DNA from: Persicimonas caeni
Lineage (GTDB): Bacteria; Myxococcota_A; Bradymonadia; Bradymonadales; Bradymonadaceae
Direction of reading: 5' to 3'
Assembly (NCBI RefSeq): GCF_006517175.1
Contig: NZ_CP041186.1
Span: 4,739,074 to 4,803,073 of the forward strand
DNA length: 64,000 bases
The translations under genes and the position numbers were made by a program. Under the pieces are notes generated by a model. The model was given only the letters and a program-made list of their open reading frames with translations, was not told the origin of the DNA and ran no database searches. Shown one piece after another: positions 31,394-38,456 of this stretch. How positions within the stretch are numbered: position 1 is the first letter of the stretch; every line of letters starts with the position of its first letter.

Positions 31394-32167
31394 TCAACGA
31401 AACGAGACCCGAACAGACCCAACACGAGCGATCGAAGCCTCGAGCCAGCAGCCCGGCTCGACGTCGGTCACCGGGCCCAAAGCCCCCGACAAAATGATCT
31501 GGCCCGGCTCGAGCGCCGTGTCGAACTCGCCGAGCTTGTTGGCCAGCCAGGCGACCGCGTGCAGCGGGTGGCCCAGGCAGGCGGCGCCGGCGCCGGTGGA
31601 GACGACGCGGCCGTTTTTGCGCAGCTTCATGCCCGCCAGGCGCAGGTCGCCGGCGTCTTCGAGTTTGACCGGCTGATTGCCCAGCACGAACAGCGCGCTC
31701 GAGGCGTTGTCGGCGATGGTGTCGGGGTACTCGATGTCCCAGTCGGTGATGCGCGAGTCGATGATCTCGATGGCCGGCACCACGAAGTCGGTCGCCTGGA
31801 TGACCTGGGCGGCGGTGATGCCCGGCCCGCACAGATCCTCTTTGAGGACGAAGGCGAGCTCGGCCTCGGCGCGCGGCTGCAGCAGCTTGGATGTGTCGAC
31901 CCGGGCGCCGTCGTCGACGATCATGTCGTCGAGCAGGCAGCCGAAGTCGGGCTCGTCGACGCCCAGCCACTCCTGGATGGCGTGGCTCGTCAGCCCGATC
32001 TTGCGGCCCACCAGCCGCGCGCCGCCCTCGAGGCGACGCCGGATATTCTCGTCTTGGACCGCGTAGGCCTCTTCGACGGTGATCTCGTTGTTGATCGCGG
32101 TGAGCGGCTCGCAGGGCGTGCGTTCGGCCTGCGCGGTGCGAAGCATCTGGGCAAAATCGGTCGTCAT
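31394..32167 (-). CDS. 2-keto-4-pentenoate hydratase-like (DmpE/MhpD family)
   Basis: A 257-residue FAH-like hydratase that adds water to 2-hydroxypenta-2,4-dienoate, giving the aldolase's substrate. Blocks seen are LVGRKIGLTSHAIQEWLGVDEPDFG, LQPRAEAELAFVLKEDL with the Mg2+-binding Glu residues, EIIDSRITDWDIEYPDTIADNASS and GQIILSGALGP. It is the first enzyme of a minus-strand cluster: hydratase, acylating dehydrogenase, aldolase, decarboxylase. The upper-pathway extradiol dioxygenase and semialdehyde dehydrogenase or hydrolase are not in the window, so the aromatic or other source compound is unknown. It is paralogous to 28003-28785. Confidence 0.85.
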   Translation of the reverse strand: MTTDFAQMLRTAQAERTPCEPLTAINNEITVEEAYAVQDENIRRRLEGGARLVGRKIGLTSHAIQEWLGVDEPDFGCLLDDMIVDDGARVDTSKLLQPRAEAELAFVLKEDLCGPGITAAQVIQATDFVVPAIEIIDSRITDWDIEYPDTIADNASSALFVLGNQPVKLEDAGDLRLAGMKLRKNGRVVSTGAGAACLGHPLHAVAWLANKLGEFDTALEPGQIILSGALGPVTDVEPGCWLEASIARVGSVRVSFR

Positions 32168-32207
32168 GGGTTTGTCCGGCGGGGGGAATTAGGCAGCCAA
32201 GATGTGG

Positions 32208-32504
32208 TTATGCGGCAAGCGCGAAGATGGTCCAATAGGCGAGGGCGAACACGAAGCCGGGCGCCGACCAAACCATGTTCGAGCGCGCCGTCAGCGCCGA
32301 CAACACGAGCGTGGCCAACCCGAGCGGCGCGCTCACGAACGCCACGCCCAGGCTGGCAGTCTGCGCCAGCGACTGATCCGTCCAAATCTCCACGCCGATG
32401 GAGCCGAGCGCGATGGCGCCGGTCCCGGCCGCCAACGTCGCCAGCAGCGCCGTCGGCTTCGACGACCACAATCCGGGCGGTTTCTCTTTGACTGCGTTGT
32501 TCAT
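32208..32504 (-). CDS. Small membrane protein, 98 residues
   Basis: No family recognised. The start is ATG 32504 with GGAG 8 nt upstream. Three hydrophobic segments are visible: ALLATLAAGTGAIALGSIGV, ASLGVAFVSAPLGLATLVLSAL and WSAPGFVFALAYWTIFALA. The N-terminus is polar (MNNAVKEKPPGLWSSK). It lies 40 nt upstream of the hydratase on the same strand and could be co-transcribed, but nothing ties its function to the pathway. The gap upstream of it (32505-32672) is GC-rich and ends in a run of AAACCCC/TAGACCCC words similar to those at 58980. Confidence 0.65.
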   Translation of the reverse strand: MNNAVKEKPPGLWSSKPTALLATLAAGTGAIALGSIGVEIWTDQSLAQTASLGVAFVSAPLGLATLVLSALTARSNMVWSAPGFVFALAYWTIFALAA

Positions 32505-32672
32505 GGCTGTGTCTCCGTGCGTATTGCGGTGCACGTGGTTGTTGTGGATCAAAACCCCGGGTCGAGCCCCGGGGCTGCACCGGCGAGGGCTCCGCTGGGG
32601 GCAAGCCCCCGCTCCGCGTCAATCCGCGTCATCCGCGTCCTAAACCCCCAAACTCCCAAACCCCTAGACCCC

Positions 32673-34214
32673 CTACACAAAAAACCGCTCACTGTAAAAC
32701 TTGCTGAACCGGTTAAAAGTCACCGCACCAAAAGCATTTACAGCGATCCCCACCAGCACCAATGCCTTGAACAATTTACTCAGCGGGCGTCGTCCGACGG
32801 CGAGCAAAACGATGAGGTACGGCATGTAGTCGAGGGCGAATCGGTAGCCGAATTGGGCGTAGCCGGTGTTCTGGTACATCAGGTGCGGGATGGCGACCAC
32901 GGCGACAGTGACCCACAGAAGGCGCCACCAGAACTTGTCGATGTCCGATTTTCGCTCTTCGGGCAGGAAGAGGTAGAAGAAGGCCGGCGTCGTCAAAAAC
33001 AGACTCATGCCGTGCTTGCTGATGACCACGAAGGGCGCGTCGGGCTGGAAGCGCGGGATGAGGGTGATCAGCGCGGACAGGTTCTTCGACAAGAAGTGCA
33101 CGTTGAACAGGCCGAAGCGCTGGATGCGCTCGAGGGAGCCTGCGGCCAAGTAGCGGTGGCCGAACTCGGTGAACGACTCGAAGCGAATATGGTTCATCCA
33201 CAAGAGGCTCAGGCCCACAATCAAACAAGGCGCGCAGAAGAGGGCGAGCTTTTTGATGGCGTCGCCCCAGTCCCCCTTGCGCAGCTTGCCGCCGGGGAAG
33301 AAGACGAAGGCGAAGAAGAAGATCGCCGTGAACACCAGCGGCGCGCGCGTGGCGAAGCCGAGCGCCAAGAAGATGCCCGCCAGCAGCGGATGGCGCGCGT
33401 CGATGGCGCACAGCATATACAGCAGGGTGAAGGTCACGCCCATGATCAGCGCGGTGAACCACACCTGGCCCATCACCGAGCACCACAGGTGCGCCGAGCC
33501 GAACGCAAACAGGAGCGTCAGCCACAGGTTGTCGTCGCGCCCGCGCCCGGTGCGCCCGCCGATGGAGAGGCGTTTGAGCAGCAAGTACATGAGCACCGCG
33601 TTGAGCGCGGCGAAGAAGATCGTCCAGACGACGTCGTTGACCTCGTAGCCCCAGATAGCCGCCAACGGCATCATCAAGAAGGAGGGCATCGGCGGAAACG
33701 ACACGAAGAAGCGCTGTTTTCGCTCCCGGTAGTCGATCTGGTTGCGCTCCAGGTAGACCACCCGGTTGTCGAGGGTCTTGAAGCGCCCCTGGCCCTGATC
33801 GTCGAGCCAGATGCCCCGAAAATGCTCCCCGTCCTTGGTCCTCAGATCCCACCAACTCGCCCAGTCGTTCCGGTGCGGCGGGCGCCGGTCGAGCTCGAAG
33901 GCGTACTTGCCCTCACGCTTCTTGACCGCCTCCTCGTCGCCCAACTCGGCGGCGACCATCGTATTGAGCGTATTCGCAAAATAGATGAAGTGCGGGTCGG
34001 TCGAGGTGTCTTTGACGCGCTCCCACGCAAATAGCGAGTAGACCGCCGCCGACACCACGAAGATGATCAGCGGCAAGACCCACGCTTTTTGGCCCATGCG
34101 GCGCCGAAAAAACGCAAAGAGCGACTCGTCGTCGCCGCGCTCGGAGACGACGGTCTGACCCTGCTCGAGCTCGCGCTCGGGGAGTTGATAGGATGAACCC
34201 GGTTCGTGAAGCAT
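32673..34214 (-). CDS. Polytopic membrane protein, probable lipid-linked-sugar glycosyltransferase
   Basis: A 513-residue integral membrane protein with about 10-12 hydrophobic segments, for example WVLPLIIFVVSAAVYSLFAW near residue 45, then a soluble loop with an acidic/aromatic character (residues 65-150), and VWTIFFAALNAVLMYLLLKR, LFAFGSAHLWCSVMGQVWFTAL, IFFFAFVFFPGG and others. The overall plan (short cytosolic start, first span, extracytoplasmic loop, many spans) is that of GT-C/PMT-like enzymes, but no decisive Asp-Glu motif was confirmed. The start is ATG 34214; a TTG further upstream is possible. It is alone, upstream of the repeat-rich toxin region. Confidence 0.6.
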   Translation of the reverse strand: MLHEPGSSYQLPERELEQGQTVVSERGDDESLFAFFRRRMGQKAWVLPLIIFVVSAAVYSLFAWERVKDTSTDPHFIYFANTLNTMVAAELGDEEAVKKREGKYAFELDRRPPHRNDWASWWDLRTKDGEHFRGIWLDDQGQGRFKTLDNRVVYLERNQIDYRERKQRFFVSFPPMPSFLMMPLAAIWGYEVNDVVWTIFFAALNAVLMYLLLKRLSIGGRTGRGRDDNLWLTLLFAFGSAHLWCSVMGQVWFTALIMGVTFTLLYMLCAIDARHPLLAGIFLALGFATRAPLVFTAIFFFAFVFFPGGKLRKGDWGDAIKKLALFCAPCLIVGLSLLWMNHIRFESFTEFGHRYLAAGSLERIQRFGLFNVHFLSKNLSALITLIPRFQPDAPFVVISKHGMSLFLTTPAFFYLFLPEERKSDIDKFWWRLLWVTVAVVAIPHLMYQNTGYAQFGYRFALDYMPYLIVLLAVGRRPLSKLFKALVLVGIAVNAFGAVTFNRFSKFYSERFFV

Positions 34215-34299
34215 GGAATGACGGACGTGGGTAAGGATCGAAACTCTGGGCAAAATCGGGCGGATTGTATGCAGCGCGGGGGTTAAAGTCTATAGCAGC

Positions 34300-34511
34300 G
34301 CCTTGCCGGTTCGCCACCTCAACCCCTCCGGCCTCGCAAACGGCGCTCGGCCGACTCCCCTTCGGCCTGAAAGGCGGCCGTGGGGAGTGAATGGTTGGCC
34401 TGTCGAAAGGGGTCGGTTCTCGGCGCTTCGCCTGTCGACCACTTTCGCCAGATCGACCGGCCGCCCATCGACCACCTATGCCAGGTCGACCATTCGCCCC
34501 CCAGCGCTTCG
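34300..34511 (+). repeat. R3 element, copy 1, left part (split by the insertion sequence)
   Basis: Begins GCCTTGCCGGTTCGCCACCT. The first 103 nt are identical by eye to 38097-38199. It contains an ACTCCCC / GGGGAGT hairpin. It is interrupted at 34511 by the insertion sequence and continues at 36862. The right end of the whole copy reads as an inverted version of the left end, so R3 has terminal inverted repeats of about 27 bp. Confidence 0.88.
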
Positions 34512-36856
34512 CCCACTCGATTCGGATCACCTATTCGCCTTGTTTTGAAAGGGGGGATCCGATGCGGGGGTATTTGCCTCCGGTAAAAGACGTGCGGCAG
34601 TTAAGGGGGCTCTGATGGCGATTGTTATGTTGGCCTGCTGGGGCAGGCTGTTCCACTGTAGCCGCTCGTCCCAGGTTTTCCGGCGTCGCTGGCGACGTGC
34701 GGCGGTCATCGCCAGATAGTCTACGTGGCGAGTTGAGGAATCCGGTGGAGATTTTGTCACCTCGACCTTGAGGCTTCGAGCAGCTTTTCGAAAGGCGTTG
34801 CGAAAGGTGCTTGCGACCAGTACCGGCTGACGCATGTGGAGGTCGCCGGGTTCGGGCAAGTCGTCAGGAATCGACAGTCTAAGCCCTAGCAGGGCCGTTG
34901 AGGGCGACGCCTTATCAGCGGGATCACTGCCATGCGTCGGCGCGTCAGCGGCCTTATCTTGGCCTTGGATCGCAGCTGGCTCGTCGTGCGCACCCAGCGT
35001 GGCTGGCGGCGGCATGTGAATCTCGATCTCTTTTCTGTAGGTCGGCGACGTCGACGAGGTGCATTCGCGGCGGAAGGGGCAGCCCTGGCAGGCTTGTGGG
35101 GAGCCGATGCGGAATCTGACGATCACACGGCCGCCGCGCTGGCGCATTCCGGACAGGCCCAGATAGGCGCCTTTCGCACAGCCGATCTGGCGGGTTTGAG
35201 CGTCATAGCTGAATCCATCGAGCCCACCGATGCGCTGCTCGACCTTTCGGGTGACACCCTGCCACCAGGCGTGCGATGCCTCGAAGCCGACGGCGAGCGA
35301 GGCCGGCTCCGGACGGCCTGCCGCTGGGGCTGCGTGGGGTGCGGGGGCACCGGTCGGCGCGAGCGGCAGCGTGTCGGCCGATTCGAGCTTGCGCGGCGCA
35401 GCCTCGACGTCGATAGGCTCGAGCTCGCCGAAGAGCTCGGCGCCCCTAATGGCCCTGAAATTGTGTAGCCAAACCCCCAGCGCCATCATGACCTGCTGGC
35501 CGGGCGCGCAATCCGAGTACATCTTCTCCAGATCCATGTGCCGATCGAGTCGGGCAAAGCCGTTTTCCTGGCGGCCGGCCCGGGCGTAGTAGGTGGTGAC
35601 GACTTCTGCGGCCGGATAGGCCGTCGGGTCGAGATCGCAGGCGTAGACCTCGTACTGAAGCCCGTCGACAAAGCATCCGGCGCCGCGCTTCTTGCCGTCG
35701 GTCGGCTCAAAGCAGCTGACCACCAGCCTGGCCCGAGCGTCACCAAGCCAGTAGTCGCCCATTTCGGTCGCCCAGCGCTGGGGGCCGCTTCGGGAATCGT
35801 CGACCTTCTGCCATGTCTGCTGGGCCAGCTGAGCGCGCACCGCAGGATCTTTGAGCGGCTCGTAGTAACGAAGCCGGGTCAAAAAGTGCACCGGCGAGCG
35901 AAGCGCCGCGCGCAGCTGGGCAAACCCTCCCTGGTGGCCGTCGATGGCCAGAAAACACCGGCCGGGCTCGAGCCCGCGGGCGTTGGCCCATCGCTCTATC
36001 AGTGCCAGGCCCTGCGCAAAGTCATCGCTGAGCTGGCCGTTTCCGGCCGCATAATTCATCGCCAGATAAAGCCCGCTTCCCAGATGCTCCAAGATCGACG
36101 TCTCCATCTGGACGTCGGCGCGCTTTCGGCCCGAATAGCCCGGTTTGGCGCCCAAGCTGTCGACCCGACGGCGGGCGGGCGGGTACTCCTCGCCCTCGCA
36201 CAGCGCCCGGCGTCGAAAAGGCTGCACGCGCCCATCGATGGCGAAGCCGTGCCAGGACTGCCCGGTGCAATCGCGCCACAGCACAGCCTCGTAGGCCGAA
36301 AAAGGCGCCGCCGGGGTCCATGCTCCGAGCAACTGCTCTTTGAATCGACACGCCATCTCCTCGGGAATGTCGCCCAAAACGCGCGACATCGATGCCTGGC
36401 TGCAAAGCCTGTCTCGCCCCCCTGCCGCTGCCAGGGCCTGCGACCACCCTCGGCCATTGACTTCGTCGAGCATCCCACGAAGCCCCGAGTACGTGGGCTG
36501 GGCGCTAAAAAAGGCCAGCCCCGCCAGCACCGCGTCGATAAACTGGTAGCCGCTTCGGTCGAGCCGAAACTGCTGCTCGATCTCGTCGAAAATGCCCTCA
36601 CCGCGCAGATGCTCGCAGGCTACGATATACTCGTTGAAGTGAGCGGGCACTGCTCGCTGCGGCTCGGAACGCTCGTGATTTTGGAGGCTGACATTGAGGC
36701 GAGTGTCTGGCATGATCGTCTCCGGATGTAATGATTTCCAGGCTTTGTGCCCGGTTTGTTTTTGGTCGAACAAAATCATTACATCCTTTTTGTTTTCTTG
36801 ACGATCCTCCCGATCGGTCGCCCCCCACGCCTCCTCGCTGATTCGGATCGAGTGGG
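34512..36856 (-). mobile_element. 2345-bp insertion sequence with 5-bp target duplication CTTCG
   Basis: The ends are read directly. The left end is CCCACTCGATTCGGATCACC (34512) and the right end, reversed, is CCCACTCGATCCGAATCAGC (36856): 17 of 20 match. CTTCG precedes the left end (34507-34511) and follows the right end (36857-36861). The uninterrupted R3 copy at 38097-38331 has a single CTTCG at the equivalent site (AGCGCTTCGCGCAGGG). The element carries one transposase, whose stop codon lies inside the left terminal repeat. I do not assign an IS family; 5-bp duplications occur for example in IS1634-like elements. Confidence 0.9.
34527..36713 (-). CDS. DDE-type transposase of the insertion sequence
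   Basis: A 728-residue transposase. Start ATG 36713 (MPDTRLNVSLQ) has GGAG 7 nt upstream; the frame remains open to 37367 but that part overlaps the toxin gene on the other strand and is not used. Possible catalytic acids are in VLWRDCTGQSW, CFLAIDGHQGG and YYARAGRQENGF, the last resembling the Y-R-E region of IS4-type enzymes. A Cys cluster CQGCPFRREC follows near residue 560, as in some IS1182-like enzymes. A C-terminal extension rich in Arg/Gln has no recognised domain. The gene is intact. Its termination codon is only 15 bp from the end of the element. Confidence 0.8.
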   Translation of the reverse strand: MPDTRLNVSLQNHERSEPQRAVPAHFNEYIVACEHLRGEGIFDEIEQQFRLDRSGYQFIDAVLAGLAFFSAQPTYSGLRGMLDEVNGRGWSQALAAAGGRDRLCSQASMSRVLGDIPEEMACRFKEQLLGAWTPAAPFSAYEAVLWRDCTGQSWHGFAIDGRVQPFRRRALCEGEEYPPARRRVDSLGAKPGYSGRKRADVQMETSILEHLGSGLYLAMNYAAGNGQLSDDFAQGLALIERWANARGLEPGRCFLAIDGHQGGFAQLRAALRSPVHFLTRLRYYEPLKDPAVRAQLAQQTWQKVDDSRSGPQRWATEMGDYWLGDARARLVVSCFEPTDGKKRGAGCFVDGLQYEVYACDLDPTAYPAAEVVTTYYARAGRQENGFARLDRHMDLEKMYSDCAPGQQVMMALGVWLHNFRAIRGAELFGELEPIDVEAAPRKLESADTLPLAPTGAPAPHAAPAAGRPEPASLAVGFEASHAWWQGVTRKVEQRIGGLDGFSYDAQTRQIGCAKGAYLGLSGMRQRGGRVIVRFRIGSPQACQGCPFRRECTSSTSPTYRKEIEIHMPPPATLGAHDEPAAIQGQDKAADAPTHGSDPADKASPSTALLGLRLSIPDDLPEPGDLHMRQPVLVASTFRNAFRKAARSLKVEVTKSPPDSSTRHVDYLAMTAARRQRRRKTWDERLQWNSLPQQANITIAIRAPLTAARLLPEANTPASDPPFQNKANR

Positions 36857-36861
36857 CTTCG

Positions 36862-36916
36862 CGCAGGGGGGCAGGCGCGAAGGCGCCGGGGGGTTGAGGT
36901 GACGGGGCGGCAAGGC
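36862..36916 (+). repeat. R3 element, copy 1, right part
   Basis: GCGCAGGGGGGCAGGCGCGA onward matches 38275-38331. It ends with GGCAAGGC (36909-36916), the inverse of the left end GCCTTGCC. The HINT-toxin frame begins inside this terminus. Confidence 0.85.
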
Positions 36917-37667
36917 CAACGCCCTCGCCGCATACACCCCCACGCGCACCTGCAGCTTCACAGCCAGCACCGTGGTATGGATGTGCGACGGCTCGAACAA
37001 GCCGATCGACGAGGTCGAAGAGGGCGAGTGGGTGCTGGCGCGCGACGAGAAGACAGGCGCGGTCGAGTGCCGCCAGGTCGTCGCCCCGTACGCCAACCCC
37101 GAGCGCGCCATCATCGAGCTCGAACTCGTCGACGAGCAGGGTCGCGTCGAGGTCATTGAGACGACCGACAACCATCCGTTCTTCGTCGAGGGCCAAGGCT
37201 TTACGCGCGTCGACGAGCTTTTGCTCGGCGATCGCATCCCCAGCGGCGACGGTTTGGTGCTCGAAGTCGAGCGCATCTATCTGACCGGGCGCATCGAGAC
37301 GGTCTGCAACTTTGGCGTCGACGACTTCCGCACGTATTTTGTGGGGCAGATCGGGGCGTGGGTTCATAACTGCTACGATGAGTTGCGTGACCTACTTGGC
37401 GATATGCCCAAAGAGGAATTCGAGCGTCTATCCAAGAATTGGAACAAAGGAAATCACGACACGCTGGCTGAAAGCCTCCGTTATCACGCAAACAAGCATG
37501 GAGGTGGGAATCTCAAAAAATACCTTCGACAAGCGAACGCGTTTAACAAAAGAGGCGCGAAGAGAACTAAGTTGCCGAATGGGGCCGTGAGGTACAACAA
37601 GGGCAATGGTGAGTTTCTCATCAAGCGCAATGGAGGCATCGTCTCGTACGGGAGGAATAATCAGTGA
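36903..37667 (+). pseudogene. 5'-truncated polymorphic toxin: HINT domain plus C-terminal toxin domain
   Basis: The open frame starts right after a TGA (36900-36902) in R3 and reads GKANALAAYTPTRTCSFTAS. The Cys opens a HINT self-cleaving domain: CSFTASTVVWMCDG, VEEGEWVLARDEKTG, TTDNHPFFVEG (block B Thr/His) and FVGQIGAWVHNC (terminal His-Asn-Cys). After it comes a toxin tip of about 98 residues (YDELRDLLGDMPKEEFERL to GGIVSYGRNNQ), with LRYHANKHGGGNLKKYLRQA and FLIKRNGGIVSYG recalling BECR-fold RNase tips of contact-dependent toxins (low confidence). No start codon has a ribosome site (GTG 36972 is the best), and the delivery N-terminus is missing. It is therefore an orphan C-terminal module, joined by a GTGA overlap to the next gene. 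Confidence 0.75.
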
Positions 37668-37996
37668 ATGACCGGGTATCTGACAGTTTAAACGCGCTTG
37701 TAGGGCCAATCGCCAATGCAGCGCGTCCGTTCTCGTCGGTTTTAGATGAGGAGGATTACCATGCGTTGGATTGGCTGGAGGACGTAGCCTTCGGTACGCT
37801 CAGTTATCTCGAGAAAGGGAAGGTGCCGGAAGATCGAGAGGAGCGAATCAGGACCTTGGAGGCGGGCGCTGAATTGACGTCCCGGTTGCTCGCGAATGTT
37901 CGGGAACCACTCGAGCTTCGCGCATCGGTTGCGTTTGTGGAGATGGTGCGGGTGTGGGTTTTGCGTGAGCTATTGGAACGTCGACCGGCTGAATGA
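37664..37996 (+). CDS. Putative immunity protein for the HINT-linked toxin
   Basis: A 110-residue soluble, all-helical, acidic protein (VSDSLNALVGPIANAARPF, YHALDWLEDVAFGTLSYLEK, LEAGAELTSRLLANVREPLE). Its GTG start overlaps the toxin stop (GTGA at 37664-37667) and has GGAGG 10 nt upstream, so the two are translationally coupled. Position directly after a toxin tip is the hallmark of immunity genes, which bind and block the cognate toxin in the producing cell. No sequence family is recognised, so the call rests on context. AT content in the toxin tip and here is higher than in neighbours, suggesting transfer. Confidence 0.65.
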   Translation: MNDRVSDSLNALVGPIANAARPFSSVLDEEDYHALDWLEDVAFGTLSYLEKGKVPEDREERIRTLEAGAELTSRLLANVREPLELRASVAFVEMVRVWVLRELLERRPAE

Positions 37997-38096
37997 GCGT
38001 GAGAAGGCATTCTGACAGTGATGCCAATGCGCATCATGGAAGCATGACGCCGCCAGTCATAGGTTTCAGTGGCCGTATTGCCCCTCGACGAACAGC

Positions 38097-38331
38097 GCCT
38101 TGCCGGTTCGCCACCTCAACCCCTCCGGCCTCGCAAACGGCGCTCGGCCGACTCCCCTTCGGCCTGAAAGGCGGCCGTGGGGAGTGAATGGTTGGCCTAA
38201 CGACACGCGTGGGTTTTCGACTCCTCGTCCATCGACCACCTGCGCCAAATCGACCATTGGCCCCCCCAGCGCTTCGCGCAGGGGGGGCAGGCGCGAAGGC
38301 GCCGGGGGGTTACGTGACTGACCGGCAAGGC
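38097..38331 (+). repeat. R3 element, copy 2 (uninterrupted)
   Basis: A 235-bp element from GCCTTGCCGGTTCGCCACCT to CCGGCAAGGC in the same orientation as copy 1. The toxin-immunity pair lies exactly between the two copies. The centre differs from copy 1 (some GACCA-rich words are lost), but the last 60 nt match again. It occupies most of the 463-nt gap before the RCC1 lipoprotein. Confidence 0.88.
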
Positions 38332-38341
38332 CGCCGAAACA

Positions 38342-38362
38342 GTGTCTGACACCTGCTATAAT
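38342..38362 (+). promoter_or_regulatory. Candidate promoter with palindrome GTGTCTGACAC
   Basis: TATAAT at 38357-38362 is a perfect -10 hexamer about 95 nt before the RCC1 lipoprotein. An 11-bp palindrome (38342-38352) sits 4 nt upstream, between the expected -35 and -10. The -35 itself is poor. A transcription-factor site is possible. The same palindrome inside coding DNA at 51557 and 51950 shows it can also arise by chance. Confidence 0.4.
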
Positions 38363-38456
38363 GCCCGCTATCCCACCTCAGCGATTGAATTGAGGCGCTC
38401 AATCGGCTAGTAATCGACCATATCAAGTGACGTTATAGTCGAACGCAGGTGAAGTC

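Noticed and set aside
36714-37367. N-terminal extension of the transposase to 946 residues
   Set aside because: It crosses the end of the insertion sequence and R3 and runs antisense to the HINT domain. A good ribosome site is present at the internal ATG 36713.
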